Source: Penelope pileata (taxonomy: Eukaryota; Chordata; Aves; Galliformes; Cracidae). From it: a stretch of 64,000 nucleotides of DNA. Where the stretch lies: the NCBI GenBank assembly GCA_013396635.1, contig WBMW01004864.1, positions 110,886 through 174,885 on the forward strand, in the 5' to 3' direction. The position numbers and the translations under genes are program-made. The notes beneath the pieces are model-generated. The model worked only from the letters and a program-made list of their open reading frames with translations, was not told where the DNA came from and searched no databases. The first letter of the stretch is position 1; the number at the start of each line of letters is the position of its first letter. Positions 56,823 through 64,000 of the stretch are shown here, piece by piece.

Positions 56823-57237
56823 CTTGCTGGGGCTGAGGACCTCTGGGCAAGCTGAGGTTTGGGCTGGAGGCTTTGCTTGCATCGGGATGTGGTCCCATCA
56901 TTTATGTCAGCAGCTCTGGGTGAATGCCGTGTGGTTTCAGTTGGCGTTGCTGGAGCTGAACGCCGAGCATCGTGGTGGGGCACTGCTGCCATGGAAGCGC
57001 CGCGGGCTGCGAGCAAGCAGCTTTGTGGTGTGTTTGAAGCCAAGTGTGGCTTTCTGGGTTGCTTCTGCTGGGAGGTTCCCGCTGCTTCTGCCCTATTTCA
57101 AGAGGGAAAGAGGCAGAAATGGGAGATAGGAGTTGCAAAACTCACTGCTTCCCTGGGGAGCTCTCAGCGTAGGGCTGTGCTGGGTGGGTCACCCGCAGCT
57201 GAGTGCGGCTCAGCCTCTCCCCTTTGTGTCCCCGCAG

Positions 57238-57482
57238 TGCTGAGCATCCGGGGAGCGCAGGAAGAGGAGCCCACGGACCCGCAGCTGATGCGGCTAGACA
57301 ACATGCTGCTGGCCGAGGGCGTCGCGGGGCCCGAGAAAGGAGGGGGCTCGGCCGCCGCCGCCGCTGCCGCCGCCGCCTCGGGAGGAGCCGGCTCCGACAA
57401 CTCGGTGGAGCACTCCGACTACAGAGCCAAGCTGTCCCAGATCCGGCAGATCTACCACACGGAGCTGGAGAAGTACGAGCAG
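57238..57482 (+). CDS. PBX1: PBX1 coding exon 3 (end of PBC-A, alanine-rich linker, start of PBC-B)
   Basis: This internal exon of 245 bases is bounded by a polypyrimidine tract with acceptor cccgcag and by donor CAG|gtaaca. It enters in phase 1 (the first codon is split, giving Val) and leaves in phase 0. It reads VLSIRGAQEEEPTDPQLMRL and ends IYHTELEKYEQ, which I recognise as PBX1, about residues 89-170 of the mammalian 430-residue form (numbering from memory). PBX1 is a nuclear TALE homeodomain protein that binds DNA with HOX and MEIS/PREP partners; the PBC region carries the MEIS/PREP interaction surface. A run of nine alanines (57351-57377, codons almost all gcc) lies in the linker between PBC-A and PBC-B. 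The exon is CpG-rich. The glycine/alanine linker argues for PBX1 over PBX2, PBX3 and PBX4. Confidence 0.96.
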
Positions 57483-60455
<2,973 letters not shown>

Positions 60456-60591
60456 GCGGAAGAGACGAAACTTCAACAAGCAGGCTACGGAAATCCTGAA
60501 CGAGTATTTCTATTCCCATCTCAGCAACCCTTACCCCAGTGAGGAAGCCAAAGAAGAGCTAGCCAAGAAATGTGGCATCACAGTCTCACAG
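60456..60591 (+). CDS. PBX1: PBX1 coding exon 5 (homeodomain arm, helices 1-2 with TALE insertion)
   Basis: This exon of 136 bases has acceptor ataag, an AAG-type site after the pyrimidine-rich run at about 60421-60449, and donor CAG|gtgaga. Its first base completes the arginine codon split by intron 4. It then reads RKRRNFNKQATEILNEYF, continuing to KKCGITVSQ, and ends in phase 0. It supplies the arginine-rich arm, helix 1, the three-residue-longer loop of TALE homeodomains (Pro-Tyr-Pro at 60529-60537), helix 2 and the turn before helix 3. In PBX proteins the TALE loop forms part of the pocket that receives the HOX hexapeptide tryptophan (family knowledge). Confidence 0.97.
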
Positions 60592-63500
60592 GTGAGAGAG
60601 CCCAGGAATACAGCACAGACAGCTACTAAAGGGAACTCAACACCCTGAAGGACACTCAGACCTCAGCCAAGTTAGTTATGTCCCGGTGTTGAACATTTAA
60701 TTACTAAATGAGTTCAGAGTAGGTTGATGTGATGGATAGGAGAGCAGACAGCAGGCTTGCAGGATGAAGCCATGGGTGGAAAAGGAGAGTTTGGGAGAGG
60801 GCTTGGGAGGAATGAGGACTTAATGGAGCAGTGACTGTGTGTGCAGCCAAGGTGTCAGCAGCACAGAAACAGTTCAGCATGATGCACAGAGGCAGTCTTC
60901 TCCTCAGGGAATCAATGCTGGCTTGCAAGAAGAGCTCATCTGCGTTGAAAGTCTGTTCTTCAGGGTGAGGGATTTGAAGGCAGTAAGAAGAGTTGAGCAG
61001 AGTTTCCTGATGAGGCAGAAGGATCACAGTCCTGGTGGGAAAGGGTTGAGTCAGACAGGCTGATGGTTACAGTCAGTGCTCGAGGAGGGTGGGCTTCCTC
61101 AGGGTTGTTCCTCTGTCATTACTCCTGTACTGCTGAACATGACATCTCCCTGACCTGCATATCCCTCAGAGAAGGGTGGTCAATAAAGGCAGACTGAGTT
61201 ATTATTTCCATGCATTGAGGCAGCCACGTGCTTCCTGGAGTCTGTAGTTTTGACCTGGGAGCTACTGGGCTTTGTGAGGAGCACAGTCAGTCCTTGAAGT
61301 GTTTGGCTGTGCCTTCCTCAGGCCTGCCCCTTCTTTATTTTCTCACTTTTTGGAGCAAGCCACGTGACTGAAGGCCAGAATATTGCTGCTGGTACTCTCG
61401 TCCTCGTGTGAGCTTAGCGTTCCCTCCAGGCTCCTGTTGCATTCCCTGTCTTGGGCCTCCTTCCAGCTCCAAGGCACATGCCTGCCCATCACTTGAGTAA
61501 GCTGAAGACAGCAGCAGCAGCATCTGGTGTCCTTGTGAGAGCATGTCTGCCTTCAGCAGGAGCCCCAGCATCCCAGGGTAGGTGTCGTCACTGTGCCGAG
61601 TGCCTGCTGAGCGACTCCGACTGCCTCCCCTGTGCCAGAAGATCCAAGCGTCGATTCTGGCCAGAGCTACCTCCAGGAGACAGGCCATATTGGCTCAAGT
61701 AAAACTGCAGCTGTCCTGATGCTTCCTCTCTCACTTCTAATTCATCTGTTCACACTTACAACTTCTCCCTGGCGAAGAGGAAATGCCCAGGAGAAATGCT
61801 GGGCTTATGAGCTGAGTGGGAAGCCCGTGATGGAGCACGTTGCTGTTCAGGAGAAAGCTGGACTGAGAGGTGGGATGGAGCTCCTGACAAACCCTGCCTG
61901 CTCCCAGCACCCCTGAGTATTCCCACATCCAGCTTGGGTGCTGAGCTGAGTTACTGCTTTTTGCCTCCCTGGAGTCTCTGCGTGTTACATTTCCTTTTCC
62001 AGCTGTGCAGCAGCGCAGGGTTGGGGAGGTGCAAGTCAGTGCCAGGTGAATTGGTGGATGGATTCTCTGTAGAAGCTGCTGAGCTCTCTGTGAACACTCC
62101 AGACAGAAAACATCAGAGGAATAAATCTTAGAGGCTTGAGTTATCGACACTCAAGCCAAAAGAATTTCCCTAAGATGAGGAAGAAATAATGAGCTTCGCT
62201 GGATGAACATCCAGCCTTGTCTTCTGCGAGCTGGCGCTGGGGCAGTGTGTTTGAAGGGGGAGCACTGACGAGCTGCTCACCAGCAAGCAGAGGAGAGCAT
62301 CCTTGGAGTCCCACTGAAGAGGCTGATCTGTGCTGAATCACAGCTCAGGACAGCAGCTCCAAGCAATCCCAGGTGAAGGTTTTTGGTGGAGAATTACAGC
62401 GTCCTCTGCTATCTGCCCATCTCCTTCCTCCTGTTGAACTTTCTAAAGCAAGGCCAGGAGTGGCTGCAAGCTGTTCTCTGCGTGGAGGCCTGCACGTAGG
62501 AGGACATCCCCCCAGTTCTCCATGTTGTCAAAGAAGAAGCTGGGAGCTGTGTCCCAATCTCTAGGCTGAGTCTTCCCCACATCTCTGAAATTGTTGACTG
62601 TGACATAGTGGCCACAAGATTACCATTGAACAAGATTACCACCGACTGGGATTTGGGGAACGCTGGGTGCATGGTGGTTCTGGAGGTGCCTGACCTTATT
62701 GCAGGAGAAGCAGCCCTGGCTGGGTAGCACAGCCCGATTTCACATGCTCGGAGCTTCCTTCTGCTGTGCTGAACATGCAAACTTTGGGATATTTATCCGG
62801 ACACCTGGCAGGATGGCCAAGTGATGGTTCTCTTATGCACACATACGACCGATGGATGTCACCTCGATCAGCTTTAAGGATCACCTGCTCACGCCTCTCC
62901 TTGGGGCTCTGTGCTGCCGTGTGTTACATTGCTGCAGGCAGCTCTCACCAGGACTGGCAGGAGCCGAGCTGCACTGCTTCGTTCTGCCTTCAGATCTGGG
63001 CCATCGCTTTCAGCCACCTTCATGATTTCTGAAAAAGTTCAGCCTACTTCTTTTTCTTTAAAGTCTCATTCGTCACACTGTCAGGCACTCAGAGACATCA
63101 GCCCTGTACTGATCTCTGGACAAACAGTGGAAGCATCTCCTCCCGCTGTCAGAGACACGCTTGTTCCCTGGGACCAAGGTTAGGTCTTAGGACGAGCCCA
63201 GTGCTGCACACAGCCCTTCTCCAGAGGCACTCCCTGCTCCCAGCTTGTTGCTCACACTGAATCCCAGAAAGCAGAGTTCAGCAGGATGAAAAGCACTCAC
63301 TTGTGGCCTTTTGCACTGATCTAACTTAATTTCAGGGAGATTTAACTTTCTCAGCTCTTTAAAACCCATCGGATATTTCTGTGGGACAGGTCTAGCTGTT
63401 CCTGCAGTGGAAGTCCCATCTGTGGATGTACCCACATGCACCCCGTGATCCCGAGTGTCCCTACCATCTTCCCAGGGGTTGCTATAGCACACACAGGTAG

Positions 63501-63664
63501 AAGGTCCTCACAGGTAGAAGGTGTTCCCTCCAGTGGCTGAGAAAATGGGGAAAGAAAAGATGATGATGTCCTGCTTAACCTGACCTAATCCACCTTCCTC
63601 ACCCAGCCGCCCTTTCCAGAGCAGACACGTTTAACGTCTTTGTCTTTTCTTAAACTCACTCTAG
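60592..63664 (+). other. PBX1: PBX1 intron 5
   Basis: This intron of 3073 bases falls between the codons preceding homeodomain helix 3. Donor gtgaga, acceptor ctctag. It is of mixed composition without CR1 or clear tandem repeats. A PBX-HOX-like word TGATGGATAG occurs at 60730-60739, too short to interpret alone. Confidence 0.94.

Positions 63665-64000
<336 letters not shown>

Larger units (their letters stand above)
1..57237 (+). other. PBX1: PBX1 intron 2, 3' part (no coding exon recognised)
   Basis: Everything upstream of the exon at 57238 is assigned to intron 2, because that exon starts in phase 1 with residue about 89 and exon 2 (expected around the residues KHALNCHRMKPALF) is not seen anywhere in the window. 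The intron ends with a good pyrimidine tract and cccgcag. It carries no open frame that looks like a conserved protein. Its contents are six CR1 fragments, one ancient LINE relic, sparse simple repeats, a 45-base gap, and about thirty AT-rich, homeodomain-motif-dense islands listed separately. The large size and repeat poverty fit the known association of PBX1 introns with conserved non-coding elements. An unrecognised non-coding RNA exon or alternative first exon cannot be excluded. Confidence 0.88.

Overview
This window is vertebrate nuclear DNA, most likely from a bird and plausibly a galliform. The evidence is that every recognisable interspersed repeat is a CR1 LINE 3' end with the typical (ATTCTRTG) tail, no mammalian SINEs are seen, repeat density is very low, and the background is GC-rich. 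The species itself cannot be fixed from the sequence. One protein-coding gene is supported: the TALE homeobox gene PBX1, on the + strand. Four consecutive internal coding exons lie at the right end: 57238-57482, 59527-59717, 60456-60591 and 63665-63824. They correspond to exons 3-6 of the gene. All have AG/GT splice boundaries, and their phases join without a gap into one reading frame. Together they encode the second half of the PBC region with its alanine-rich linker, the whole TALE homeodomain, and the start of the C-terminal tail. Exons 1-2 should lie upstream of position 1 and exons 7-9 beyond 64000.

Positions 1-57237 are therefore read as the 3' part of the very large intron 2. It has no exon I can recognise. 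It contains six young CR1 fragments, one much older L3/CR1-type reverse-transcriptase relic (about 33078-33230), a few simple repeats and minisatellites, and one 45-base assembly gap (51675-51719).

The notable feature of the intron is its texture. A GC-rich background with few features is interrupted every 1-3 kb by AT-rich islands of 100-800 bases, dense in homeodomain (TAAT), POU octamer, TGACAG (MEIS/PREP), TGATNNAT (PBX-HOX), GATA and TCF/LEF-like words. None of the young CR1 copies lies inside these islands. This is the expected look of the conserved non-coding enhancer arrays that accompany developmental transcription-factor genes, so I annotate the islands as candidate cis-regulatory elements with modest confidence. 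Conservation itself cannot be seen from one sequence.

Several islands carry sites for the TALE/HOX complexes that PBX1 itself forms (18970-19064, 16113-16128, 31423-31492, 43109-43246), which suggests auto- or cross-regulation (inference). I found no CRISPR, operon, phage or other prokaryote-type system, and no evidence of an undescribed protein system. The best leads are regulatory architecture.
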